Part shown: positions 1 through 8,367 of the stretch, in pieces
How the letters are laid out: the number at the start of each line of letters is the position of its first letter
Numbering within the stretch: position 1 is the first letter of the stretch
Origin: Bradyrhizobium sp. CCH5-F6
Lineage (GTDB): Bacteria; Pseudomonadota; Alphaproteobacteria; Rhizobiales; Xanthobacteraceae
Direction of reading: 5' to 3'
DNA length: 64,000 bases
NCBI RefSeq assembly: GCF_001556045.1
Contig: NZ_LSIC01000094.1
Location: 186,001 to 250,000, forward strand
Notes under the pieces: generated by a model
Told to the model about the DNA's origin: nothing
Seen by the model: the letters and a program-made list of their open reading frames with translations, nothing else
Database searches by the model: none
Made by a program: the position numbers and the translations under genes

Positions 1-1593
1 TTGCTCGGCCTCAAGCGCGGCACGCTGGAAGGCCCGGCCGCATCCTGGCTCGAGGTGCTGCATCCGCTAGACCAGGATCGATTCCGCGCCGCGCTCGACA
101 GCGTGCTCGATCAACGGCGTGGCCGCCTGGTGCAGGATTTCCGCCTGCGCACGCCCGACGGTCACTTCATGTGGTTCGCGCTGAAGGCGCGCCCGGTGGT
201 CGGCTCCGATGGCGAGGTCTCGCGCGTGGTCGGTACCCTCACCGACGTCACCGAGCAGCGCAACGCCGAAGAGCGCCTGCTGCACGATTCCGTGCATGAC
301 AACCTGACCGGCCTGCCAAACCGCAAGCTGTTCATGGACCGGCTGGGTGCCGTCGCGAACTTCGCCAAGTCGATGCCGACGCTGCGGCCGACGCTGATGG
401 TGATCGACCTCGACCGCTTCAAGCAGGTCAACGATTCCGTCGGCATCGCGGTCGGCGACTCCATTCTGCTGACGCTGGCCCGCCGCCTCACCCGCATCCT
501 GAAGCCGCAGGACACGCTGGCGCGGCTGGCCGGCGACCAGTTCGGCCTGATCCTGCTCTCGGAGCAGGACCCGGCGCGCATCACCGCCTTCGCCGAAACC
601 ATCCGCAAGACCATCCGCGCGCCGATCGCCTTCAACGACCGGGAGATATTCCTCACGGCCTCGATCGGCCTCGCTTTGTCCGATCCGCAGACCCAGCTCA
701 CGGACGAGATCATCAAGGACGCCGAGTTGGCGATGTATCACTCCAAGCGCATCGGCGGCGACCGCATCGACGTCTACAAGCCAGCCATGCGCGCGCGGAA
801 GACCGATCGGCTGACGCTGGAGAGCGAATTGCGCCGCGCCATCGAGCGGCAGGAGATCACCATCCTGTACCAGCCGATCGTGCGGCTGGAGGATCGCTCG
901 ATCGCCGGCTTCGAGGCCCTGGCGCGGTGGGATCACCCCAAGCTCGGACGCATGGCCCCGTCGGAGTTCATCACCATCGCGGAAGAGACCGGGCTGATCG
1001 TCGACCTCGGCATGTTCGTGCTCGACCAGACCGCAAAGCAGCTCTCGGTGTGGCAGCGCGCGATGCGCTCGCGCGACCCCATCTTCGCCTCTGTCAACGT
1101 CTCGTCGCGGCAGTTGCTGCGCCACGACCTGATCCACGACATCCGCACCGTGCTGTCGCGCTCCTCGGTGGCGCGCGGCACGCTCAAGCTCGAGCTGACG
1201 GAATCGCTGGTGATGGAGAATCCGGAGCACGCGGCGCAGATGCTGACGCGGATCCGCGAGCTCGGCACCGGCCTGTCGCTCGACGATTTCGGCACCGGTC
1301 ACTCGTCGCTCGCCTATCTCCAGCGTTTCCCGTTCGACACCATCAAGATCGACCAGTCCTTCGTGCGCACCACCAGCCGCGGCACCCGTCCGGTAATCCT
1401 GAAGTCGATCATCGCGCTCGCACACGATCTCGGCATGGACGTGGTTGCGGAGGGGGCCGAAACCGATTCCGATGCGGTCGAGCTCTACCAGATGGGCTGC
1501 GAATACGCGCAAGGCTTCGCCTTCGGCGAGCCGATGGACGCCGATGCGGCGATGCGCCTGCTGACGGAAGTGCGGCTGGAAGCGGCGAGCTGA
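1..1593 (+). CDS. PAS-GGDEF-EAL cyclic-di-GMP phosphodiesterase, 5' partial
   Basis: The reading frame is already open at the window edge and begins in the second half of a PAS-type fold (about residues 1-85 of the visible part), so the true start lies upstream. A GGDEF domain follows (about 95-260), but its signature is AGDQF at residues 177-181, which predicts loss of cyclase activity. The EAL domain (about 275-525) looks intact: EAL at 305-307, then NVSSRQL, LELTES, DDFGTG, IKIDQSF and AEGAET. From family knowledge these residues coordinate the metals and substrate for c-di-GMP hydrolysis to pGpG. The likely role is a PAS-regulated phosphodiesterase whose degenerate GGDEF may act as a GTP or c-di-GMP sensor. 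The functional call is secure; the input signal is unknown. Confidence 0.93.
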   Translation: MLGLKRGTLEGPAASWLEVLHPLDQDRFRAALDSVLDQRRGRLVQDFRLRTPDGHFMWFALKARPVVGSDGEVSRVVGTLTDVTEQRNAEERLLHDSVHDNLTGLPNRKLFMDRLGAVANFAKSMPTLRPTLMVIDLDRFKQVNDSVGIAVGDSILLTLARRLTRILKPQDTLARLAGDQFGLILLSEQDPARITAFAETIRKTIRAPIAFNDREIFLTASIGLALSDPQTQLTDEIIKDAELAMYHSKRIGGDRIDVYKPAMRARKTDRLTLESELRRAIERQEITILYQPIVRLEDRSIAGFEALARWDHPKLGRMAPSEFITIAEETGLIVDLGMFVLDQTAKQLSVWQRAMRSRDPIFASVNVSSRQLLRHDLIHDIRTVLSRSSVARGTLKLELTESLVMENPEHAAQMLTRIRELGTGLSLDDFGTGHSSLAYLQRFPFDTIKIDQSFVRTTSRGTRPVILKSIIALAHDLGMDVVAEGAETDSDAVELYQMGCEYAQGFAFGEPMDADAAMRLLTEVRLEAAS

Positions 1594-1624
1594 CGGTTCT
1601 CTCTCCTTCTCCTCTTGTGGGAGA

Positions 1625-1768
1625 CTGTTAATTGCGGTTGCTGCGGTGATTGTCAGCGTGGCCAGCATGGGCTTCAACTAGGCGGAGGCGAACCTGGATG
1701 CGCCGAACTCCTTCGCTTCCAATGCCCACATCGTCCAGGACGCCAGCTACATCGACTTAGGCTGCTGA
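1625..1768 (+). pseudogene. possible remnant of a small secreted peptide gene
   Basis: In one frame this stretch reads like a hydrophobic signal segment (LLIAVAAVIVSVASMGF), an in-frame TAG at 1679-1681, then a polar coding-like tail ending in TGA at 1766-1768. There is no ATG in this frame upstream of the hydrophobic part. A hairpin with a T-rich end follows directly. It may be a decayed short exported-protein gene, but its composition is the only evidence. Confidence 0.25.
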
Positions 1769-1770
1769 CG

Positions 1771-1797
1771 CAAAAGGCTTCGCGAGGGGGCCTTTTG
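1771..1797 (+). terminator. rho-independent terminator-like hairpin
   Basis: A perfect 8-bp inverted repeat (CAAAAGGC / GCCTTTTG) encloses an 11-nt loop and is followed by a T-rich stretch. It lies 3 nt after the stop of the possible peptide remnant and may also serve the upstream GGDEF/EAL gene. Confidence 0.5.
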
Positions 1798-2029
1798 GTT
1801 TGGCGAGTCGATGGGCGGGTAGGACAAACGGCCAAAGCTGCTCCTTGCGCCATCTCCTTGTCCCCGTTGCTGGACACAGAGGTCTAGTCCTTACGCGGCT
1901 CCCTTCCAACACCGGCTGGCCTATGTCGGAAATACTTGAGATGACCGTTCCGACTTCGGACCTTCCTGTGCGATGCACTCGCTTGAGCAGGACAATTGAT
2001 TGTGCGCACGCAAAAGGAGCTGTTGGCAA
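1798..2029. other. gene-free stretch
   Basis: I see no convincing coding frame, RNA or repeat here. Short open frames on both strands lack ribosome binding sites and recognisable protein content. Confidence 0.4.
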
Positions 2030-2281
2030 TCACCCGAGGCGCTTAAAGATCGCGCCAATCGTCGATGCGGCTTGCGGCCCGTAATAGTAGAGGACGAAGA
2101 GAGAAGACGTCCCGAAGAGGACGCTCCTAGACCAATTCAAGCACATCCCGATCAGGATGAGCCAAAATCCCTTGGCGCCGAACGCGGAAGCCGCGTGAGA
2201 CTGCGCGATGATCGCCTCCAGGTCCCCCATCTTAGGGCGCACCTGTGCCCTCCCCCCGGAAGGAAGTTTATTGGATGTCAT
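2030..2281 (-). CDS. hypothetical small membrane protein
   Basis: This 83-residue protein of no recognised family has a polar N-terminus and one long hydrophobic segment (about residues 40-70, including WLILIGMCLNWSRSVLFG) ending in a short basic tail, consistent with a single-pass inner-membrane protein. ATG at 2281 is preferred; the frame stays open to 2341, but the upstream part is arginine- and proline-rich and looks non-native. It sits in a lower-GC patch next to another unknown gene and a transposase scrap, which suggests accessory DNA. It is supported only by composition. Confidence 0.45.
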   Translation of the reverse strand: MTSNKLPSGGRAQVRPKMGDLEAIIAQSHAASAFGAKGFWLILIGMCLNWSRSVLFGTSSLFVLYYYGPQAASTIGAIFKRLG

Positions 2282-2568
2282 AACCAAACCCCATAAGGAT
2301 TCTAGCCGCCACCTACGAACGGGGGGCTCATTTCCCTTCAATGCTCATACAGACAAACAGTTCGTCGCAGTACAAAGTGCTGATTCGTTTGGCGGTTTTC
2401 AAACTTCATTGGAGTTTAAGGCGCGCTATTTTCTGCGATAAATTCAATGGCTTACGCAGGCGCATATAAACACACTCGTTAAAACCTGTCCGGGTGCTAC
2501 AAACTAAAATTACAAACTAAGAACTTACTGACTTACTTGTTGCAGATAGATTCACCCCGGATTGAGCG
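2282..2568 (+). promoter_or_regulatory. AT-rich upstream region with short tandem repeats
   Basis: This region is much richer in A and T than the rest of the window. TACAAACTAA occurs twice (2498-2507 and 2511-2520, 13-nt period), followed by repeated CTTACT units. It probably holds the promoter of the gene starting at 2569; no clear -35/-10 pair was assigned. Confidence 0.35.
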
Positions 2569-3417
2569 ATGCCTATCCAATTTACAAGCACACAGGACTT
2601 CTTTTTCAATACGCCTCTCTATACCGAAGTCGAAATTGACTACGGCACGGCCACGAATGTTTTCCGTAAGAGCCACCGGGTCGACGGTTGGTGCAGATGG
2701 TGTGGACGAGAAAGCACGTTCTCCTACAATCCTACGAATACGGGCCCGTTAGGCCATACAAGCGAAAAACCTCACTTCTCTGGAACGCTCTGGTTCAAGT
2801 GCGTGCGGGACGAGGAGCATCATATCGCAACCTTCCACTGCCGCATGGTCTCTGGCCTGCTGCAGAAGATCGGCCAGTATCCTTCCTTCGCCGATATCGC
2901 CCAGGACCAGGGTAAGACGTACACGAAGCTGCTCGGCTCGAAATACTCTTCCGAATTCCATAAGGCGATCGGCCTCGCCGCCCACGGGGTTGGGATCGGC
3001 TCCTTCGTCTATATGCGACGGATCTTCGAGAAGCTGATCCAGGACCGCTTTGATGAATACAAGGCCGCTGAGAACTGGAAGGACGACGACTTTCGGAATA
3101 TGCGGATGGTTGAGCGTATTCAGTTGCTCAAGGGCCACCTGCCCGACTTTTTGGTCCGCAACACCAAGCTCTATTCCATCATGAGCCGCGGCATCCATGA
3201 GCTGGACGAGGAGACCTGCCTCTCCGCCTTCAATCTCATCAAGGGCGCGACAATCATCATATTGGAGGAGGACCAGAAGAAAAAGGAAGAGCTGGCACGT
3301 CAAGCGGCGTTCGAGAAAGAGATCGCCGCCTTTGATGCTCCGAAAGCCGATGGCGAGAAGATGTCCCTTGCTAACCTCGAAGAGAGATACTTTCAAACTG
3401 GAGAGGACGTGTCTTAG
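2569..3417 (+). CDS. hypothetical protein with Cys/His zinc-ribbon-like N-terminus
   Basis: I do not recognise the family of this 282-residue protein. The N-terminal third contains WCRWCG (about residues 42-47) and later Cys and His residues (LWFKC, TFHC) that could bind zinc as a ribbon. The middle has a helical segment around HGVGIGSFVYMRRIFEKL, resembling helices seen in proteins acting on nucleic acids or nucleotides, but this is not diagnostic. The C-terminal 60 residues are charged and probably coiled coil (EEDQKKKEELARQ). Base composition is less GC-rich than the neighbours. An IS3-type transposase scrap lies directly downstream, so recent acquisition is likely. It may be a cytoplasmic accessory or defence-related protein, with no function assignable. 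Confidence 0.7.
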   Translation: MPIQFTSTQDFFFNTPLYTEVEIDYGTATNVFRKSHRVDGWCRWCGRESTFSYNPTNTGPLGHTSEKPHFSGTLWFKCVRDEEHHIATFHCRMVSGLLQKIGQYPSFADIAQDQGKTYTKLLGSKYSSEFHKAIGLAAHGVGIGSFVYMRRIFEKLIQDRFDEYKAAENWKDDDFRNMRMVERIQLLKGHLPDFLVRNTKLYSIMSRGIHELDEETCLSAFNLIKGATIIILEEDQKKKEELARQAAFEKEIAAFDAPKADGEKMSLANLEERYFQTGEDVS

Positions 3418-3443
3418 GATTCATACGCAACGTCCAACTCCGC

Positions 3444-3533
3444 GCAGCTTTTGCGGTCATGGGACCCTTCAGCCGCAAGATCGTCGGCTGGGCGATGCAA
3501 GAACATATGCAGGTCGAGCTCGTCTCCGCGGCG
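3444..3533 (+). mobile_element. IS3-family transposase (OrfB) fragment
   Basis: The frame from 3444 translates to a segment containing FSRKIVGWAMQEHMQ followed by VELVSAA, which is the conserved core after the second catalytic aspartate of IS3-group OrfB integrases. The aspartate expected before FSR is replaced (PFSRK). Only about 30 residues remain, with no terminal inverted repeats, so this is a dead remnant. Confidence 0.6.
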
Positions 3534-3631
3534 CCGAAAAAATGGTCATTCGCATCGCGCTCGCCCGCAAGCTCTAATCCGGCGCTTCGCGCCACTTCCT
3601 CCCGCAAGGGAAGTAGGCAAAAGGCACCGAG

Positions 3632-3895
3632 CTAACTCTGCTTGCGCCGCAAACTCGCCACCAAACCAATCCCCGCCAGCAGCGACATCGCCGCAAGCCC
3701 GCCCCAGACCATGCCCGCCTGCTCCAGATATACATCCTGCGAGACCGGATCGTAGCAGCGGCCGAGCTCGTTGAAGCAGTCGCGCCAACGCCAGTAGCGG
3801 GCTTCGAAGGCGAGCGCGAATAGCACGCCCAATCCGATCAGTGCTGCGCCAAAGATCCCCCTCAGCCAGCGCAGGATCATGCGGGGCGAATTCAC
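3632..3895 (-). CDS. small two-helix membrane protein
   Basis: The protein has 87 residues with two predicted membrane segments (about residues 10-28, FGAALIGLGVLFALAFEA, and about 62-80, GLAAMSLLAGIGLVAS) joined by a loop with two Cys residues. The GTG start at 3895-3893 overlaps the stop of the upstream gene in a GTGA arrangement, suggesting translational coupling; an internal ATG at 3880 is the alternative. The family is unknown. Confidence 0.65.
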   Translation of the reverse strand: MNSPRMILRWLRGIFGAALIGLGVLFALAFEARYWRWRDCFNELGRCYDPVSQDVYLEQAGMVWGGLAAMSLLAGIGLVASLRRKQS

Positions 3896-4152
3896 CGCTT
3901 CTGCGACTTCTGCTTTCTGAACCGCACGCTCTGGCCGTCCGGCATGCGCGTCGCGACGAAGCCGGCGGCGAGGCAGGCTTCGCGCTGCGGCATCTGGATG
4001 TCGGGGCTGCGCAGGCTGTCCCACCAGGAGGCACGATGCGCCGCGCGCGGCAGCGCCGCGCCGATGATCTCCTCGATCTGCTCGAAGCTCAGCACGAATT
4101 CCTCCTGCTTCTGCCGCATCAGATAGTCGCGCAACGCGTCGTAGTCGTTCAC
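3892..4152 (-). CDS. DUF7662-like small protein
   Basis: This 86-residue protein begins with YDALRDYLMRQ and contains FVLSFEQIEEIIGAALPRAA and a Trp-Trp pair (ASWWD), a pattern I associate with the DUF7662 domain of unknown function. The GTG start at 4152 is chosen because an AGAGGG ribosome binding site lies just upstream; the alternative ATG at 4206 has none. It is coupled through a GTGA overlap to the membrane protein at 3632-3895, and the two probably work together. The domain often appears beside restriction or accessory genes, but nothing here fixes a role. Confidence 0.65.
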   Translation of the reverse strand: MNDYDALRDYLMRQKQEEFVLSFEQIEEIIGAALPRAAHRASWWDSLRSPDIQMPQREACLAAGFVATRMPDGQSVRFRKQKSQKR

Positions 4153-4296
4153 AAGCGCCCTCTCGTCCGAAGTCCCGCCCGGTCTGCCTAAAACCGTTCG
4201 GCCCATATACCGATTCTTAACTCATTGCGGCAGCGCCGTCCTGCCTTAAACACTACGCAAGTTTTCGGGCGCATCCACTTGTGTCGGGAGCGAACG

Positions 4297-5793
4297 ATGC
4301 TGTCTGGATGGCGCGACGTCACCGCCCGCCGGCCGTGGCGGATTTCGGCGAAGCTGCTGATCATCTCGTCCGTCGTGACGGTGATCGGCTTCTCCGCCGT
4401 GTGCGTCAACGTGATGCTGGACGCGCGCCGGGGCGAGGAGGCCCTGGCCCGCCAGATGCTGGAGAACCTCGCGACCACCATCGAGTCCGACGTCAGCCGC
4501 AACATCGAAATCTACGACCTGTCGCTGAAGGCGGTCGCCAGCAACATGCTGCTGCCCGAGCTCGCCACGGTCTCCAAGCCGATCCGCCACCTGATCCTGT
4601 TCGACCACGCGACGACGGCCCGGCATTTCAGCGCCATCCAGGTGTTCGACGCCGAGGGCCGGCTGATCATCGACGCCTCCACGCTCGATCCCCTCACCGA
4701 GAACCGGAGCGCGGAGGACTATTTCACGGTCCACCGCGACAATCCCGGCGCCGGGCTCTTCATCAGCCGCCCGATGCTGTTTCGCGGCGCCTATTCCATC
4801 GTGCTGAGCCGGCGCATCAGCGACACCGATGGCGGCTTCCTCGGCATCGTCGTCGGCTCGATCCGCTTCAGCTATTTTCACGAATTGTTCGAGCGGCTGA
4901 ACCTCGATCCTGAAGACACCATCACCGTGCTCAAGCGCGACCGCACCATCATGATGCGGCGGCCGTTCGATCTCGACATCATCGGCACGAACCTGAACGA
5001 CCGCTGGCGCTGGAAGGCCGACAATCTCCAGGCCGGTGCCTCCTATTCCGGACAGGGCCCGGTCGATCCGACGCCGCGGCTCTATGTCCGCAGCGGCGAC
5101 GGCGGACCGCTGTTCGTGGTCGCCGGCAAGCCCCTGACCGCAGTGTTCGCACTCTGGCAAAGGGAGGCGTTCCGCATCGGCGCCGTGGTGCTGTTGCTCG
5201 CGCTGTTCGTGCTGGGATCGACGCTCGTACTCGCGCGCGAGATCGGCCGGCGCGCCGACGCCGAGCGAAAGCTCGAGGAGATGGCGACGACGGATGCGCT
5301 CACGGGCCTGAGGAACCGCCGCAAGTTCGATACCGTCATCGACGTCGAATGGCGGCGCGCGATGCGCCAGAAGGCACCGCTCGCGCTCCTGATGATCGAT
5401 GCCGATCATTTCAAGGCCTACAACGACACGTTCGGCCACCAGGCCGGCGACCAGGTGCTGGTCGGCATCGCCATCTGCATCTCAGATTCGGTGAGCCGCG
5501 CCGGCGACTGCGCGGCGCGCTATGGCGGCGAGGAATTCGCCGTGCTGCTGCCTAACACCTCGGCCGACGACGCCTTCAAGGTCGCCGAGAAGATCCGCTT
5601 CAAGGTGCAGGGCTGGTCCGACGATCAGGCGGTCTCGACGGTCTCCTGCGGAATCGCCAGCCTCGTGCCCGCCGCCGGCATGGACTGGCCGATCCTGGTC
5701 GCCGCCGCCGACAAGGCGCTTTATGCCGCGAAAGCCGCTGGGCGCAACCGGTCGGTGGTCGCGAGCCTGTCGAAGCTGTCGCTGGTGGCTTGA
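4297..5793 (+). CDS. membrane diguanylate cyclase with periplasmic CACHE-type sensor
   Basis: This 498-residue protein makes c-di-GMP from two GTP molecules. Membrane helices lie at about residues 18-38 and 293-313, flanking a 250-residue periplasmic sensor of the double-CACHE type. A short linker leads to the GGDEF domain (about 330-490). The active site is GGEEF at 410-414, and RAGD at 401-404 is placed five residues before it, matching the allosteric inhibition (I) site. ATG at 4297 follows GGGAG; the frame is open to 4225 without a ribosome site. It is transcribed away from the DUF7662 pair. The ligand is unknown; CACHE domains commonly bind amino acids or carboxylates. Confidence 0.93.
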   Translation: MLSGWRDVTARRPWRISAKLLIISSVVTVIGFSAVCVNVMLDARRGEEALARQMLENLATTIESDVSRNIEIYDLSLKAVASNMLLPELATVSKPIRHLILFDHATTARHFSAIQVFDAEGRLIIDASTLDPLTENRSAEDYFTVHRDNPGAGLFISRPMLFRGAYSIVLSRRISDTDGGFLGIVVGSIRFSYFHELFERLNLDPEDTITVLKRDRTIMMRRPFDLDIIGTNLNDRWRWKADNLQAGASYSGQGPVDPTPRLYVRSGDGGPLFVVAGKPLTAVFALWQREAFRIGAVVLLLALFVLGSTLVLAREIGRRADAERKLEEMATTDALTGLRNRRKFDTVIDVEWRRAMRQKAPLALLMIDADHFKAYNDTFGHQAGDQVLVGIAICISDSVSRAGDCAARYGGEEFAVLLPNTSADDAFKVAEKIRFKVQGWSDDQAVSTVSCGIASLVPAAGMDWPILVAAADKALYAAKAAGRNRSVVASLSKLSLVA

Positions 5794-5804
5794 GGCTTAC
5801 TACT

Positions 5805-5891
5805 CGTCATTGCGAGCGAAGCGAAACAATCCAGAGTCTTTACCACAGACGCCGTCTGGATTGCTTCGTCGCTTCGCTCCTCGCAATGACG
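5805..5891. repeat. palindromic intergenic repeat (REP-like)
   Basis: A long imperfect inverted repeat has CGTCATTGCGAGCGAAGCGA and CAATCCAGA on the left and their complements on the right around a GC-rich centre. It lies between the convergent ends of the diguanylate cyclase gene and galU. Such elements are abundant in rhizobial chromosomes and may act as bidirectional mRNA 3' ends. Confidence 0.75.
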
Positions 5892-5901
5892 AGGGGGTGA
5901 G

Positions 5902-6777
5902 CTATTGCCCCAGATACTTCTTCATCTCGGCGATCAGCCCGTCGCGCAATTCCGGACGCTTCATGCCGTAGGCGATGTTGGCGCGGAGGAAGCCGGGCTT
6001 GGAGCCGCAATCGTGGCGCTCGCCCTCGAACTCGACGCCGTAGAATTTCTGCGTCTTGGCAAGCCCGATCATCGCGTCGGTGAGCTGGATCTCGCCGCCG
6101 GCGCCGCGCTCCTGGGTTTCCAGGATCTTGAAGATCTCCGGCTGGAGGATGTAGCGGCCGGTGATCGAGAGATTGGAGGGCGCCGTGCCCTTGGCCGGCT
6201 TCTCCACCATGCCGTCGACCTCGAACATCTTGCCGTTGCGCTTGCCGACGCCGCAGATGCCGTATTGATGGGTCAGGTGGTCGGGAACCGCCTCGACCGC
6301 GATCAGATTGGATTTCTCGCCGAGCGAGGATGCCATCTCGATCATCTGCTTCAAGCAGCCGGGCGTGTTGAGCACGAGCTCATCGGGCAGCACGACGGCG
6401 AACGGCTCGTTGCCGACGATGTCGCGCGCGCACCAGACGGCGTGACCGAGGCCGAGCGGCGCCTGCTGGCGGGTGAAGCTGACGGCGCCCGCTTCCGGCT
6501 GGTTCTGCGCCAGAATCTCCTGCTCGGTCTTCTTGCCGCGCACTGCCAGTGTCGTGTCCAGCTCGAACATGCGGTCGAAATGATCCTCGATCACATTCTT
6601 GTTGCGGCCGGTAACGAAGATGAAGTGCTCGATGCCGGCTTCCTTCGCCTCGTCATAGACGTACTGGATCAGGGGCTTGTCGACGATGGTCAGCATTTCC
6701 TTCGGCATCGCCTTGGTGGCAGGCAGGACGCGGGTGCCGAGGCCGGCGACGGGGAATACGGCTTTGCGAATTTTCAT
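5902..6777 (-). CDS. galU: UTP-glucose-1-phosphate uridylyltransferase
   Basis: This 291-residue enzyme, the usual GalU length, makes UDP-glucose from UTP and glucose-1-phosphate for exopolysaccharide, LPS and periplasmic glucan synthesis. The N-terminal nucleotide-binding signature is clear: PVAGLGTRVLPATKAMPKEM (residues 7-26), followed by DKPLIQYVYDEA. Later conserved parts include LPDELVL, VEKPA and GGEIQLTDA. The ATG at 6777 gives the canonical start MKIRKAVFP; the frame runs to 6852 but the extra residues look non-native. It is monocistronic. It may supply opgC-modified glucans (46.8 kb), though that link is only inferred. Confidence 0.96.
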   Translation of the reverse strand: MKIRKAVFPVAGLGTRVLPATKAMPKEMLTIVDKPLIQYVYDEAKEAGIEHFIFVTGRNKNVIEDHFDRMFELDTTLAVRGKKTEQEILAQNQPEAGAVSFTRQQAPLGLGHAVWCARDIVGNEPFAVVLPDELVLNTPGCLKQMIEMASSLGEKSNLIAVEAVPDHLTHQYGICGVGKRNGKMFEVDGMVEKPAKGTAPSNLSITGRYILQPEIFKILETQERGAGGEIQLTDAMIGLAKTQKFYGVEFEGERHDCGSKPGFLRANIAYGMKRPELRDGLIAEMKKYLGQ

Positions 6778-6978
6778 GTGATCGATCGAATACCTGGGGG
6801 CACATGGGAACGGAGCAATGCATCTTGCTAGCCTGTTTGCAGCCGCCAACAAAGGCGGATGTGGGGCCTCGCCCCGACAGAGTTGAGAAAAAGGCCGTCA
6901 CCAAAATTTCACCTTTGTTAAGCTATTGGCAACGCTAACCAGGCCTCCTGTGGCGGATATCAGGCCGACGGGTGGGAC
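6778..6978. promoter_or_regulatory. divergent promoter region between galU and lytic transglycosylase
   Basis: About 200 nt separate the two divergent starts and must contain both promoters. I could not assign a sigma-factor motif with confidence. Confidence 0.4.
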
Positions 6979-8367
6979 ATGACGCAAACGATGGCAGGGC
7001 CGGCAAGACGGGTGGGATTTTTGACCGGCGCAGCGATGATTGCTGCCGCCCTGCTGCTGCCGGCCTGCGCGCACGCCCAGGCGCAGAACGGCCTGTCCAA
7101 CCTGTTCGGCGGCATCTTCTCCGGCCCGAACCCCGCGCCCACGCAACCTGCGCCCGGCCCGCAAACGGGAGCGTTACCCTGGAGCGGCGAGGACGGCGCC
7201 TCCGGCCATCCGCTGATGACGGCCGCCGCGATCCGCGAGGCCGCCGGCAACTTCAACAATTGCGTCGCCGCGATGTGGCCCGATGCCGCACGGCGCGGCA
7301 TCACGCAGGAGAATTTCCAGCGTTTCACGGCCGGGCTCTCGCCCGACCTGCGCATCATGGACCTCATGGACTCGCAGCCGGAATTCACCAAGTCGATCTG
7401 GGCCTATCTCGACATCCTGGTGAACGACAACCGCCTCGCCAAGGGCCGCGAAGTTCTCGCGAAGTACAAGGCGCAGTTCGACGCCACCGAAAGGGCCACC
7501 GGCGTCGACCGCTACATCATCGCCTCGATCTGGGGCATCGAGTCCAATTACTCGACCCAGATGGGCGACCGCAGCGTGCTGCAATCGACCGCGACGCTCG
7601 CCTGCATCGGCCGCCGCCAGGCGTACTTCAAGGACGAGTTCCTCTCCGCGCTGGAGATCCTCAATCGCGGCGATCTGCGCCCAGAGCAGCTGCGCGGCTC
7701 CTGGGCCGGCGCCTTCGGCCCGACGCAGTTCATGCCGACCGCGTTCAAGCGTTTTGCGGTGGACGGCGACGGCGACGGCAGGCGCGACGTCGTCGACAAT
7801 CCGACCGACCTGATCGCCTCCACGGCCAACAATCTGAAGAAGGACGGCTGGCAGTCCGGCCAGACCTGGGGCTACGAGGTCGTGGTGCCGCAGGGCTTCA
7901 ACTACATGCTGGCCGACCGCGCCAAGGCGATGCCAATCGCGCATTGGGAGAAGCTCGGGCTGAAACGGGCGACAGGCCAGCCCTTCCCGCATCCGGCCGA
8001 GAAGGCCTATCTGCTGGCACCGGCGGGCGCGCAAGGACCGGGCTTCCTGATGCTGCAGAACTACCGCGTCATCATGAAGTACAACCCGGCCGAGGCCTAT
8101 GCGCTGGCGATCGGCCATTTCGCCGACCGTTTGCGCGGCGGACAGCCCTTCGTGCAGCCCTGGCCGCGGCAGGAGCGGGAGCTGTCGCGCACCGAACGGC
8201 TGGAACTGCAGCAATTGCTGGCCCAGCGCGGCTTCTACAAGGGTACCCCGGACGGCCAGTTCGGCGGTCAGACCCGGGAAGCCCTGCGCAGCTTCCAGGC
8301 CTCGATCGGAGTGCCCGCCGACGGATTTGCATCGTCCGACGTGCTGGACCGGCTGCGGGCGCGCTGA
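6979..8367 (+). CDS. lytic murein transglycosylase (MltB/SLT_2 type) with peptidoglycan-binding domain
   Basis: This 462-residue exported enzyme cleaves the MurNAc-GlcNAc bond of peptidoglycan to leave 1,6-anhydroMurNAc. A signal sequence covers residues 1-36 with cleavage probably after AHA; LLLPAC could be read as a lipobox but is non-canonical. A proline-rich linker precedes the SLT_2 catalytic domain (about 80-390), with the catalytic Glu in IWGIESNYST at E188. The C-terminus (about 400-460) is a PG_binding_1 domain (LQQLLAQRGFYKGTPDGQFG). ATG at 6979 follows GGTGGG. It stands alone, divergent from galU, and probably acts in the periplasm during wall turnover. Confidence 0.93.
   Translation: MTQTMAGPARRVGFLTGAAMIAAALLLPACAHAQAQNGLSNLFGGIFSGPNPAPTQPAPGPQTGALPWSGEDGASGHPLMTAAAIREAAGNFNNCVAAMWPDAARRGITQENFQRFTAGLSPDLRIMDLMDSQPEFTKSIWAYLDILVNDNRLAKGREVLAKYKAQFDATERATGVDRYIIASIWGIESNYSTQMGDRSVLQSTATLACIGRRQAYFKDEFLSALEILNRGDLRPEQLRGSWAGAFGPTQFMPTAFKRFAVDGDGDGRRDVVDNPTDLIASTANNLKKDGWQSGQTWGYEVVVPQGFNYMLADRAKAMPIAHWEKLGLKRATGQPFPHPAEKAYLLAPAGAQGPGFLMLQNYRVIMKYNPAEAYALAIGHFADRLRGGQPFVQPWPRQERELSRTERLELQQLLAQRGFYKGTPDGQFGGQTREALRSFQASIGVPADGFASSDVLDRLRAR

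Noticed and set aside
67..1677. A 536-codon minus-strand frame under the GGDEF/EAL gene
   Set aside because: It is a codon-bias shadow; the plus-strand frame carries all EAL motifs.
3534..3578. Short frame ending VIRIALARKL as an IS110 transposase end
   Set aside because: Ten residues are too few to assign, and the match is only a loose resemblance.
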